A stretch of 7,500 nt of DNA from Clostridia bacterium (GCA_017431755.1 JAFRKM010000031.1:1-7500), one strand, 5' to 3'. Positions 1 to 6,529 are shown, counted from the first letter of the stretch. The notes: a model not told the origin generated them from the letters alone. Translations and numbers: made by a program.

Positions 1-1137
1 CTGTGCTATAATTTTGCACGCAAAATACGCACCATCATCAATAAACTTATTCTCTTTAAATGCAGCATGGCCTGATGTTTCTATTGCCAGCGGACAATTT
101 TCACCTTTTTCATTTATTGTTTTGGACATAGTTATAACATTATGATAACCACGCTTATATCTAAACTGAGTACCACCTAATTTTTCTATAAAATCTTTTA
201 AATAATCAGACGTTACCGAATCCGTTACTATTATAGAATTCGAATTTTCCTCCAGAACCATTTTAGACGCCAATGCTATTAGCTTATTACCTGATATTTC
301 CTTACCGCTACTATCTACAAAAGCTACTCTATCTACATCTGTATCAAATATTATTCCCAAATCAGCGCTATTTTCTTTTACAGCATCTACAATCGATTTA
401 ATAGCATTTGGTTCCTCTGGGTTTGGAATATGGTGGGGGAATTTACCATCTGGATTAAGAAATTTGCTACCTTTTGTATTTGCTCCAAGAGGTATTAAAA
501 CATCTTTTACAAAAAATCCCCCTGCACCATTTCCGGCATCTACCACTATTTTTAATCCACTAAGTGGTCTTTCATGATTTTTTTGGCTATTTATTTTTTC
601 TATTATTAAATTTTTTAATTTTTCGCAGTAATGTTGCATCAAATCAACTGATCTTACGTTTCCTCTTTTATTTAAATTAAATTCATTTTCCGATTGTGCA
701 ATGTCCAGAATATCATCTATATCTTCTTCCGAAAGCCCGCCACTTGCAGTAAAAAATTTAAGACCGTTTCGATTTGCAGGATGGTGACTTGCAGTAATTT
801 CAATAGAAGCCGTACAAGAAAGTACCGAAGTTGCCATAAACATTGCAGGAGTAGATGTTAAAGAGCAATCGTAAACATTAATACCCAAACCACGTAAAGA
901 ATTTATTATTACATTTTTTATTCTAAGAGCAGACTCTCTGGAATCATGCCCTAAAGCCATTGTAATAGAGGAATATTCAAGGTTTGTTTTTTTAGAAACC
1001 CATACAGCAAAAGCAAGCGCTATTTTATCAATTACTTCATTTGTTAAAGTAACCTCTTCCCCTTTTACCGTATCCGATGCCACACCTCTTATATCTGAAC
1101 CGCTTTTTATTTTTTTCCATACACCTTCTGCTATCAT
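1..1137 (-). CDS. Phosphoglucomutase/phosphomannomutase family protein (alpha-D-phosphohexomutase), C-terminus cut by window edge
   Basis: A 379-residue open frame runs from an ATG at 1135-1137 off the left edge. It belongs to the alpha-D-phosphohexomutase family, cytosolic enzymes that interconvert hexose 6- and 1-phosphates through a phosphoserine. Visible signatures are the phosphoserine loop TASHHP (residues 115-120, Ser117), the Mg2+ loop DTDVDR (265-270) and the sugar-binding loop ETSGH (353-357). Domains 1, 2 and most of 3 are present; domain 4 (phosphate binding, roughly the last 100 or more residues of a family usually near 450-500) lies outside. The start is supported by AAAGGGCGG at 1144-1152. 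The serine loop is HHP, not the usual HNP, and the sugar loop reads ETSGH, not GEESGH; as I recall, a subfamily shared with plant chloroplast homologues varies at the same places (TASHLP, ETSGH). Whether glucose, mannose or another hexose is preferred cannot be read from the sequence. Confidence 0.9.
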   Translation of the reverse strand, partial: MIAEGVWKKIKSGSDIRGVASDTVKGEEVTLTNEVIDKIALAFAVWVSKKTNLEYSSITMALGHDSRESALRIKNVIINSLRGLGINVYDCSLTSTPAMFMATSVLSCTASIEITASHHPANRNGLKFFTASGGLSEEDIDDILDIAQSENEFNLNKRGNVRSVDLMQHYCEKLKNLIIEKINSQKNHERPLSGLKIVVDAGNGAGGFFVKDVLIPLGANTKGSKFLNPDGKFPHHIPNPEEPNAIKSIVDAVKENSADLGIIFDTDVDRVAFVDSSGKEISGNKLIALASKMVLEENSNSIIVTDSVTSDYLKDFIEKLGGTQFRYKRGYHNVITMSKTINEKGENCPLAIETSGHAAFKENKFIDDGAYFACKIIAQ

Positions 1138-1186
1138 TTACTTCCGCCCTTTCTTTTTAGCTTAATAAATATATTACATTTTAAAT

Positions 1187-1202
1187 ATTCATGATTATAT
1201 CA
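1187..1202 (-). promoter_or_regulatory. Extended -10 promoter for the phosphohexomutase gene
   Basis: Read on the minus strand there is TGATATAAT (1194-1202), a perfect TATAAT with the TGn extension. No good -35 box lies 16-18 bases upstream, which is common for extended -10 promoters. Transcription would begin near 1187 and give a leader of about 50 bases before the ATG at 1137. It sits just downstream of the muramidase terminator, so the mutase is probably its own transcription unit. The assignment is inferred from motif match only. Confidence 0.5.
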
Positions 1203-1206
1203 TATA

Positions 1207-1251
1207 ATAAATAAAAAATAAATATCCAATGATTTTATTCACCGGATATTT
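1207..1251 (-). terminator. Intrinsic terminator after the GH25-LysM gene
   Basis: Arms 1220-1232 and 1239-1251 form a 13-bp stem around a 6-base loop on the minus strand, followed by the T-rich run ATTTTTTATTTATT (1206-1219). Two of the pairs are G·U when read from the minus strand but would be A/C mismatches on the plus strand, so the hairpin is strand-selective for the muramidase transcript. It begins 10 bases after that gene's TAA stop. Confidence 0.8.
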
Positions 1252-1260
1252 TTATTTTTG

Positions 1261-2436
1261 TTATTTTTTAGGTATTTTTAAAATCTGACCCACCCGCAAA
1301 TTCCCATTTGGTAAATTATTTAAATTCATTATTTCTGAATATTTATTTCCATCTCCAAATAAATTTTGAGCAATTTTCCAGAGTGTATCCCCCTGTTTAA
1401 CCATATAAGTTTGATATTCTTTTTCACCCAAATTTGAATTCACATCACCCGCATTCTCTGCAGGAATTTTAAGTATTTGACCGGGATAAATCATATCGTT
1501 TGTAAGGCCGTTTGCATCCAGTATTTCTTTGTACCGTGGCCCACCACCCAGATACTGCCTAGCAATCCCCCAAAGCGTGTCACCAGATTTAACTCTATAT
1601 AGCAAAGCATCTCTTCCGCCCCTGCCTATATTTGGAATTCTTAAAGTCTGCCCAGCAAATATTACAGGCCGTGTTATGCCGTTTAAATCCATAAGCTTTT
1701 GATAATCATCTTCACTACCATAAACTTTTTTTGCTATATCTCTTAAAGTATCACCATTTTGCACCGTGTAAAACATACTATCTGTATCGGAATCTCTCGA
1801 ATTTATAGTATCCGCATTCGCCCCTGAACTACCGTTAATATTAATTTTAGAAGAATTAATATAAGAAATATCCAAATTCACATTACCTGATATTCCCCTT
1901 ATAACTCCTCTATTAGAATACTGCCAAATTGCAACATTCGGATCAAGCGGTAGTCTTTCAGACACATTACTCGTTAAATCCGCTAACCAAATTTTAACAT
2001 CTTCCAATCTAGACATGTCAATATAATTGTCAATCATTTCTTGGCTTGCATATAAAAGAATATCGTATCCGGACTTTTTCAAAATTTCAAAGAACGAAGA
2101 TATAATATTTGTAAAAAATTCTTTGCCTATATTCATAGCAATTTCGCTTTCTATATTAAGCGCCAAAGGATAAGAAAATTTATACGGCCTGATAGTTTCT
2201 AAAAAATGATATGCTTCTGCAGTTACATCATTTACGTTTTGAGCATTAGACTGATGATATACCCCAACGGCAATATCTGTATCTTTAATATTATTCATAT
2301 TATTAATAAACTGGTCATCAACACCTGAAGAACCATATGTTGCCCTTATCATAGCGAAATCAATGTTACTAAGCGAAACGTTTTTCCAGTTTATATTTCC
2401 TTGAATTTCTGAAACATCAATACCGTTAAATGCCAT
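1261..2436 (-). CDS. GH25 muramidase (lysozyme) with three LysM domains
   Basis: This 391-residue protein is a peptidoglycan hydrolase of glycoside hydrolase family 25, which cleaves the MurNAc-GlcNAc bond. The GH25 domain spans about residues 4-193: GIDVSEIQG at the N-terminus (Asp7), FAMIRATYG (27-35), the catalytic strand ALNIE (92-96), and IWQYS followed by GISGNVNLDIS near the end (Asp189). A Ser/Asn/Asp-rich linker (about 199-221) leads to LysM domains at about 223-268, 280-325 and 344-389, each with xGDTL near its start and GQxLxIP at its end; these bind glycan chains. There is no signal peptide, so export would be by lysis, a holin or a non-classical route, as for phage and spore lysins. 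The DxE catalytic motif of the family reads N94-I-E96, so the Asp is missing while the acid Glu is kept. The start at 2436 follows AAAGGGTGA; the gene stands alone between a divergent tRNA unit and its terminator. Confidence 0.92.
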   Translation of the reverse strand: MAFNGIDVSEIQGNINWKNVSLSNIDFAMIRATYGSSGVDDQFINNMNNIKDTDIAVGVYHQSNAQNVNDVTAEAYHFLETIRPYKFSYPLALNIESEIAMNIGKEFFTNIISSFFEILKKSGYDILLYASQEMIDNYIDMSRLEDVKIWLADLTSNVSERLPLDPNVAIWQYSNRGVIRGISGNVNLDISYINSSKININGSSGANADTINSRDSDTDSMFYTVQNGDTLRDIAKKVYGSEDDYQKLMDLNGITRPVIFAGQTLRIPNIGRGGRDALLYRVKSGDTLWGIARQYLGGGPRYKEILDANGLTNDMIYPGQILKIPAENAGDVNSNLGEKEYQTYMVKQGDTLWKIAQNLFGDGNKYSEIMNLNNLPNGNLRVGQILKIPKK

Positions 2437-2474
2437 AAAATCACCCTTTATAAAATATTTACTTACTAAAAGCT

Positions 2475-2485
2475 ATCCTCCTTTA
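2475..2485 (-). promoter_or_regulatory. Orphan strong Shine-Dalgarno in the muramidase leader (possible STAB-SD)
   Basis: On the minus strand TAAAGGAGGAT lies about 40 bases upstream of the muramidase ATG. It is a better anti-SD match than the gene's own site (AAAGGGTGA, 2442-2450), yet no ATG, GTG or TTG follows at usable spacing. In Bacillus, such untranslated SD sites (STAB-SD) are known to bind 30S subunits and stabilise mRNA. That role here is inferred; it could also be the remnant of a lost leader ORF. I see no convincing promoter for this gene. Confidence 0.45.
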
Positions 2486-2565
2486 GTTTTAATTGTAAAA
2501 AATATTTAAATTAAAGCTTTAAGTCTCCAAAAAAACTGTTAAATTATCCAATAGTTTTTTTACTC

Positions 2566-2594
2566 TTGACATTCACGCCATTAAATGATATGCT
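2566..2594 (+). promoter_or_regulatory. Sigma-A promoter of the tRNA-Thr/tRNA-Tyr unit
   Basis: A perfect -35 box TTGACA (2566-2571) is followed by a 17-base spacer and the -10 hexamer TATGCT (2589-2594). Transcription would start near 2601, about 20 bases before the first tRNA. The strong -35 suits a stable-RNA promoter. Confidence 0.85.
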
Positions 2595-2619
2595 AACTTA
2601 TGGAGCAAATATACCACTT

Positions 2620-2695
2620 GCTGGTGTAGCTCAGTTGGTAGAGCAATTGATTTGTAATCAATAGGTCGGGGGTTCAAGTCCCTTCACCAGCTCCA
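2620..2695 (+). tRNA. tRNA-Thr (anticodon UGU)
   Basis: A 76-base cloverleaf folds fully. The acceptor stem is GCTGGTG with CACCAGC, the D stem GCTC with GAGC, and the anticodon stem ATTGA with TCAAT around loop TTTGTAA, placing TGT at 2653-2655. The T arm is GGGGG-TTCAAGT-CCCTT, which includes two G·U pairs. The discriminator is T and the 3' CCA is encoded. UGU reads the ACA and other ACN threonine codons. It is first in a two-tRNA unit, 15 bases before tRNA-Tyr. Confidence 0.96.
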
Positions 2696-2710
2696 TTCAA
2701 TATTATTTAT

Positions 2711-2795
2711 GGGAGATTTCCCGAGCGGTCAAAGGGGGCAGACTGTAAATCTGTTGCGTTATGCTTCGGTGGTTCGAATCCACCATCTCCCACCA
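2711..2795 (+). tRNA. tRNA-Tyr (anticodon GUA)
   Basis: An 85-base class II tRNA has acceptor stem GGGAGAT with ATCTCCC, anticodon stem GCAGA with TCTGT, and loop CTGTAAA, giving GTA at 2745-2747. A long variable arm follows, as expected for bacterial tRNA-Tyr. The T arm is GGTGG-TTCGAAT-CCACC. Discriminator A and an encoded CCA close it. It reads UAU and UAC codons. Confidence 0.96.
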
Positions 2796-2796
2796 T

Positions 2797-2832
2797 AAAA
2801 AGAGCCGAACATTTGTTCGGTTCTTTTTTTTT
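2797..2832 (+). terminator. Intrinsic terminator of the tRNA unit, probably bidirectional
   Basis: The arms AAGAGCCGAAC (2800-2810) and GTTCGGTTCTT (2815-2825) make an 11-bp stem with an ATTT loop and one G·U pair, extended by A-T pairs. Nine or more T residues follow on the plus strand. Read from the minus strand the same hairpin is followed by TTTTTATGG, so it can also stop the converging asparaginase transcript, whose stop codon lies 20 bases away. Confidence 0.9.
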
Positions 2833-2845
2833 AATTATTATTAAT

Positions 2846-3841
2846 TTAATACATATTAAAAACTTCTTGGATTTTTTCAATATCTTTTGTTTTTGTAAGT
2901 GCTAACATAAGGAGAATCCTGGATTTTTGCGGTGTAAGACTATTAGAATATACTCCTTTTTTAAATATAGCTTTACTGCTATGAGTTACCAAACCATTAC
3001 TGATCCTGGAACTACGCACTACTATTTTGCCAGATTTAAGCATTTTTTCAATTTCTTTATTCCATTTTTCACTAGCACCACCACAACCGGCACCGCCAAG
3101 AACAATTCCCTCTGATATTTTTGAAGCGTGCTTTAAAATATCTTCGCTGCGACCTAGATAATAATTCACTACTTCTACATTTGGAAGTTTCATATCCTTA
3201 GAAACTCTAAATTCACTGCTAAGCGTATGTTTTTTTACTGAGTGGTTGTAAAAATAAGCTTTATCATCACGCATATAACCAAACGAACCCATATCTTTTT
3301 GATTAAAAGCGTCTGTTTTAAACGTATTCACTTTTATAACATCTCTTCCGCCATAAATAGCATCAGCAAACACTACCAGAACGCCTTTACCTTCCGCCTC
3401 GGAACTCCTTGCAAGTGCTACAGCTTGATATAAATTAAAAGGCCCATCCGCACTTATAGCAGTACTTGGCCGCATTGCGCCGGTTAACACTATTGGTTTA
3501 TGCGTATGAACTGTTAAATTCAAAAAATATGCCGTCTCTTCAAGTGTGTCTGTTCCATGAGTAATTACAAAACCATCCACGTCGTCTCTAGCAGCCATTT
3601 CTTCAATATAGCATGCCATATTTACTAACTTGTCTATACTCATATCGGAACTATCAACATTATAAAGTTCCACCGGTTTTACATTTGCCAAATCTTCTAT
3701 ATAAGGAACTCCACTTAATATATTATCTACGTTTATTTGGGCAGAATCATAACCCAAAGTTTTTCCTTTGTCACCTACACCGGCTATAGTACCGCCAGTA
3801 CCTATTACCAATATATTTTTCTCCCTATCTAAGTTATCCAT
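2846..3841 (-). CDS. L-asparaginase, type II (AnsB-like) sequence family, no signal peptide
   Basis: This 331-residue enzyme hydrolyses L-asparagine to aspartate and ammonia. Both signature motifs are present: GTGGTIAG (residues 14-21), with nucleophile Thr18, and THGTDTLEETAYFL (94-107), with Thr97 and Asp98. Aligned from memory with E. coli AnsB, the remaining active-site residues are also kept: Tyr31, Ser64 in DSSDM, and Lys170 in GRDVIK. TGAMRPS (120-126) and the C-terminal PQKSRILL-LALT-TKD block also match the type II group, not the type I AnsA group. E. coli AnsB is periplasmic, but this protein starts MDNLDREKN with no hydrophobic leader and should be cytosolic. The start is firm because AGGAGGAAGG lies at 3845-3854. 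The gene stands alone, transcribed towards the tRNA unit and divergent from ddl. It would feed nitrogen or aspartate metabolism; some homologues also accept glutamine. Confidence 0.93.
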   Translation of the reverse strand: MDNLDREKNILVIGTGGTIAGVGDKGKTLGYDSAQINVDNILSGVPYIEDLANVKPVELYNVDSSDMSIDKLVNMACYIEEMAARDDVDGFVITHGTDTLEETAYFLNLTVHTHKPIVLTGAMRPSTAISADGPFNLYQAVALARSSEAEGKGVLVVFADAIYGGRDVIKVNTFKTDAFNQKDMGSFGYMRDDKAYFYNHSVKKHTLSSEFRVSKDMKLPNVEVVNYYLGRSEDILKHASKISEGIVLGGAGCGGASEKWNKEIEKMLKSGKIVVRSSRISNGLVTHSSKAIFKKGVYSNSLTPQKSRILLMLALTKTKDIEKIQEVFNMY

Positions 3842-3889
3842 AATCCTTCCTCCTATTCTATAATTTTATTTGTTTCGAAAACACTACTG

Positions 3890-3926
3890 CAGAAAGTATA
3901 TTACAATAAAACAAGAATTAATTCAA
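3890..3926 (-). promoter_or_regulatory. Sigma-A-like promoter of the asparaginase gene
   Basis: On the minus strand TTGAAT (3921-3926) and TAATAT (3898-3903) are spaced by exactly 17 bases. This predicts a start near 3890 and a leader of about 50 bases ending in the strong SD. Each box is 4/6 to consensus, so the call is tentative. Confidence 0.5.
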
Positions 3927-4022
3927 TATAAAAATAATCCAATCATTTTGTTATTAACTTTAAATTGTTTAAAACTTCAAAAAATAAATTTTTAATTTTA
4001 TATAAAAAATTACACCAAATAG

Positions 4023-4038
4023 TGGTATAATAAAATTT
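4023..4038 (+). promoter_or_regulatory. Extended -10 promoter of the ddl operon
   Basis: TGGTATAAT (4023-4031) is a perfect TATAAT with the TGn extension and no recognisable -35 at 17 bases. Initiation near 4038 would leave a leader of about 85 AT-rich bases before ddl. The rest of the ansA-ddl gap (3930-4020) is AT-rich with no further motif I can support. Confidence 0.6.
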
Positions 4039-4122
4039 GAGAAATAAAATATATTTTTATTTTATGTAATGCTTAATCATATATTTATTATACAACTAAA
4101 TATTTATGGGGTGAATTTTTTT

Positions 4123-5196
4123 ATGTCTAAACTGAATATTGGCATAATTTGCGGAGGAAATTCTTCTGAACATACGGTATCATTATCTTCTGCAGAAACA
4201 ATTTCTAAATTTATTTCTAAAGAAAAATATAATGTGTATTACATAGGAATCACAAAAGACGGGAAATGGTACTTACTGGGCAACAGAAAATATATTTTAG
4301 ATGATTCTGACTGGGAAACAAATCCTGATAACCAACCCGCTGTGATTTCTCCTGATACAAATACAAAAGGACTAATTATAAAAAATGAAAACAAATTAGA
4401 CACTATAAAACTTGATGCTGTAATTCCTGTTCTTCACGGCAAAAACGGCGAAGATGGTTCAGTTCAAGGATTACTTCAGTTATCGGGAATACCTGTTGTT
4501 GGGTGCGATATGGTATCTTCTGCAGCATGCATGGATAAAGTTATAACAAACACCATGCTAACCTTCAACGGAATAAACAAAGCAAAATTTCATTGGTTCA
4601 CAAAATATGATTTTGAAAAAAATCCTGAAAAATGTGTTTCTGAAACCGAAATCGCTTTAAAAAAATATCCAATGTTTGTAAAGCCCTCAAAAGCCGGCTC
4701 TTCCGTTGGAATTTCTAAAGCACTAAATAAAGAAGAACTTATAAACGCCATAAAAATTGCAGCTAAAGAAGATGAAAAAATACTAGTAGAAGAAGCAATT
4801 GTAGGTAAAGAAGTAGAGTGCGCAGTGCTTGGAAATAATGAACTGATTGCATCTACAGTTGGTGAAATTTCTCCGTCAGGTGATTTTTATGATTATGAAT
4901 CAAAATATATTTCGGGAGACTCCGGACTACATATTCCTGCAAGAATAAACAACGAAACCGCAAAAGAAATTAGGGGAGCCGCTAAAAAAGCCTTCAAAAT
5001 AATGGGTTGCAAAGGGCTTTCGAGAGTGGATTTCTTTGTGGAAGATAAAACAAATAAAGTATTATTAAACGACATAAACACCTTCCCGGGATTTACAGAA
5101 ATCAGCATGTACCCCAAATTAATAGAAAAATCAGGATATCCGCTTCCAAAGCTTATTGACAAATTAATTGAGCTTGCCATAGAAAAAGAATTATAA
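4123..5196 (+). CDS. ddl: D-alanine--D-alanine ligase
   Basis: A 357-residue ATP-grasp ligase that joins two D-Ala in the cytosol for addition by MurF to the peptidoglycan stem. The N-terminal GGNSSEHTVSLSS (11-23) holds Glu16, equivalent to E. coli DdlB Glu15. VLHGKNGEDGSVQG (103-116) is the first family signature. VKPSKAGSSVGISK (186-199) covers the ATP lysine and the small loop (Ser193, like DdlB Ser150). The omega loop YDYESKY (256-262) is the D-Ala-D-Ala type, unlike the D-lactate or D-serine ligases of vancomycin-resistant strains. Metal-site residues are Asp303 and Asn319; the site usually occupied by Glu in NEINT is Asp317 here. I chose ATG 4123 because GGGGTGA stands 8 bases before it and the protein then starts like its relatives; an in-frame ATG at 4069 would add 18 residues without an SD. 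It opens the operon with murI. Confidence 0.95.
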   Translation: MSKLNIGIICGGNSSEHTVSLSSAETISKFISKEKYNVYYIGITKDGKWYLLGNRKYILDDSDWETNPDNQPAVISPDTNTKGLIIKNENKLDTIKLDAVIPVLHGKNGEDGSVQGLLQLSGIPVVGCDMVSSAACMDKVITNTMLTFNGINKAKFHWFTKYDFEKNPEKCVSETEIALKKYPMFVKPSKAGSSVGISKALNKEELINAIKIAAKEDEKILVEEAIVGKEVECAVLGNNELIASTVGEISPSGDFYDYESKYISGDSGLHIPARINNETAKEIRGAAKKAFKIMGCKGLSRVDFFVEDKTNKVLLNDINTFPGFTEISMYPKLIEKSGYPLPKLIDKLIELAIEKEL

Positions 5197-5226
5197 ACCC
5201 ATATAAATAAAAAGTGATGTGATAAT

Positions 5227-6054
5227 TTGGAAAATATTTTAAAAAAAGAAAAAAATAAACCCATAGGTATATTTGATTCCGGACTTGGCGGTCTTACAGC
5301 CGTAAAAGCTATTAAAAAATTGCTTCCACATGAAGATATAGTTTACTTTGGCGACACCGGCAGAATGCCTTACGGTACAAAAATCGAAAAAAAAATTATT
5401 TCTTATGCAAATCAAGATATTAATTTTTTAAAATCAAAAAACGTAAAAATGATTATTTCCGCATGTGGAACAGTAAGTTCTTATGTTAAACAATTAAATA
5501 CTCCTGAATTAATAACAGGTGTTATTAAACCTTCTTGCCAAAGTGCAGCAAACCTTACTAAAAATCACAAAATCGGGATAATCGGTACTTCGGCAACCAT
5601 AAAAAGTAATGCATATATTAAAGAACTTCATAAAATATGTCCGGACGCAAAAATCATTCAGCAAGATTGCCCACTTCTAGTGCCTCTTATTGAAAACGGT
5701 TTTACGGATAAATCTAGCGACATGCTCTGCAAGGCAGTAAATATTTACATGAAAAAATTCATAGAAGAAAAAGTTGACACGTTAATTTTAGGCTGCACTC
5801 ATTACCCGATTATAAAAGATGTTATAAATGACGCCTTGGGCGGTCGTGTTAATCTAATAAATCCAGGAGAAGAAACCGCAAAATTTATTAAAAAACATCT
5901 GGAAGAAAACAATTTGCTATCCGAAAAAAGCGGTCCTGGGACTTATAATTTTTTCATAAGCAAAGAAACATACGATTTTTCTGAAAAAGCGAATTTATTT
6001 TTAGGCTACAACATCCAAAAAAATACTCAAAGAATAGATATACACAAATATTAA
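5227..6054 (+). CDS. murI: Glutamate racemase
   Basis: A 275-residue cofactor-independent racemase that converts L-Glu to D-Glu for MurD in peptidoglycan synthesis. The active site is complete: FDSGLGG (16-22, Asp17 and Ser18), GDTGRMPYGTK (42-52), the first catalytic Cys80 in ACGTVSS, and the second, Cys190, in GCTHYP with His192. The usual ACNTAS around the first Cys reads ACGTVS, which I recall as a common clostridial form. The start is TTG at 5227: no in-frame ATG or GTG lies nearby, upstream ATG 5217 is followed at once by TGA, and the AGTGATGTGAT stretch at 5213-5223 resembles the 5'-side anti-SD match (GGTGAT). It follows ddl by 30 bases with no terminator, so the two D-amino-acid enzymes are probably cotranscribed. 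Length is typical of the family. Confidence 0.95.
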   Translation: MENILKKEKNKPIGIFDSGLGGLTAVKAIKKLLPHEDIVYFGDTGRMPYGTKIEKKIISYANQDINFLKSKNVKMIISACGTVSSYVKQLNTPELITGVIKPSCQSAANLTKNHKIGIIGTSATIKSNAYIKELHKICPDAKIIQQDCPLLVPLIENGFTDKSSDMLCKAVNIYMKKFIEEKVDTLILGCTHYPIIKDVINDALGGRVNLINPGEETAKFIKKHLEENNLLSEKSGPGTYNFFISKETYDFSEKANLFLGYNIQKNTQRIDIHKY

Positions 6055-6068
6055 TTTTAAAAAGGGAG

Positions 6069-6512
6069 ATGGCAAACATAAAAGAAGATTATTTAATTGA
6101 TATTACTTCTACCTATGCCATAGAAGATAATAAAGAGACTTTGAACATAAAAACTACAGGCACATTTAAAGAAAAAGAAAACAAAAAATACATAATATAT
6201 AAAGAATACAGCGATACTAATCCAAACAAATTCAAAACATGTATACTAAAAATTGAAGACAGCGACAAAAAAATCACTTTAATAAAAAACAGCGGTATTC
6301 AAACAAAGCTTATTCTTGAAAAGGGGAAACGCATATATAGCCCCTACCCCACAGAATTTGGAGCAATTATGATGGGTATATTTACAAATTTTATGGAGTT
6401 TAATCACGTTAAAAATGAGGTACATCTTAATTTAAAATACTCTATTGATGTAAATTCTGAATTCGTCAGCACAAATAACATAAAAATTCGTGCAATCAAA
6501 AAAGAAAATTAA
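6069..6512 (+). CDS. DUF1934 (YwiB-like) calycin-type protein, function unknown
   Basis: This 147-residue protein has no signal peptide or membrane segment. I recognise it as DUF1934 from its order of elements. An N-terminal strand, DYLIDITST, leads to a TTG-TF-KEKENKKYIIYKEY hairpin (29-47), then ILKIED-KKITLIKNSG (59-76), a LILEKGKRIYSPYPTEFG turn (81-98), IMMGIFT (100-106) and a closing LNLKYSIDVNS strand (120-130). YwiB of Bacillus subtilis has the same layout and also sits directly before argS, which supports the call. The family is believed to be a small beta-barrel like lipocalins (calycin); its role is not known to me. It lies 14 bases after murI and 17 before argS, within the operon. 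The start is odd: AAAGGGAG abuts the ATG at 6069 almost without spacing, whereas an ATA at 6078 would be well placed and would give IKEDYLIDI, closer to typical starts. Confidence 0.8.
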   Translation: MANIKEDYLIDITSTYAIEDNKETLNIKTTGTFKEKENKKYIIYKEYSDTNPNKFKTCILKIEDSDKKITLIKNSGIQTKLILEKGKRIYSPYPTEFGAIMMGIFTNFMEFNHVKNEVHLNLKYSIDVNSEFVSTNNIKIRAIKKEN

Positions 6513-6529
6513 AAAGCAGGTGAAAAAAC

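Noticed and set aside
2526..2561. A/T inverted repeat (AAAAAAACT with AGTTTTTTT) upstream of the tRNA promoter
   Set aside because: Almost all pairs are A-T with a loop of 9-15 bases, and no gene ends nearby on either strand, so a terminator or operator role is unsupported.
2620..2795. tRNA genes as integration (att) sites of a mobile element
   Set aside because: I found no integrase gene and no repeat of either tRNA 3' end within the window.
2927..3433. Plus-strand open frames inside the asparaginase gene
   Set aside because: They lie antisense to a well-conserved enzyme, have no SD and give no recognisable protein.
4042..4062. AAATAAAA/TTTTATTT hairpin in the ddl leader as a riboswitch or attenuator
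   Set aside because: An all A-T 8-bp stem is weak and expected by chance in such AT-rich DNA; no riboswitch or T-box motif was seen.
4069..4122. Upstream in-frame ATG giving an 18-residue longer Ddl
   Set aside because: No SD precedes 4069, the extra residues do not resemble any Ddl N-terminus, and ATG 4123 has a good SD and the expected start.
4893..5264. Minus-strand open frame across the ddl 3' end and murI 5' end
   Set aside because: It is antisense to two conserved genes, and its hydrophobic residues come from A/T-rich codons; no SD or family match.
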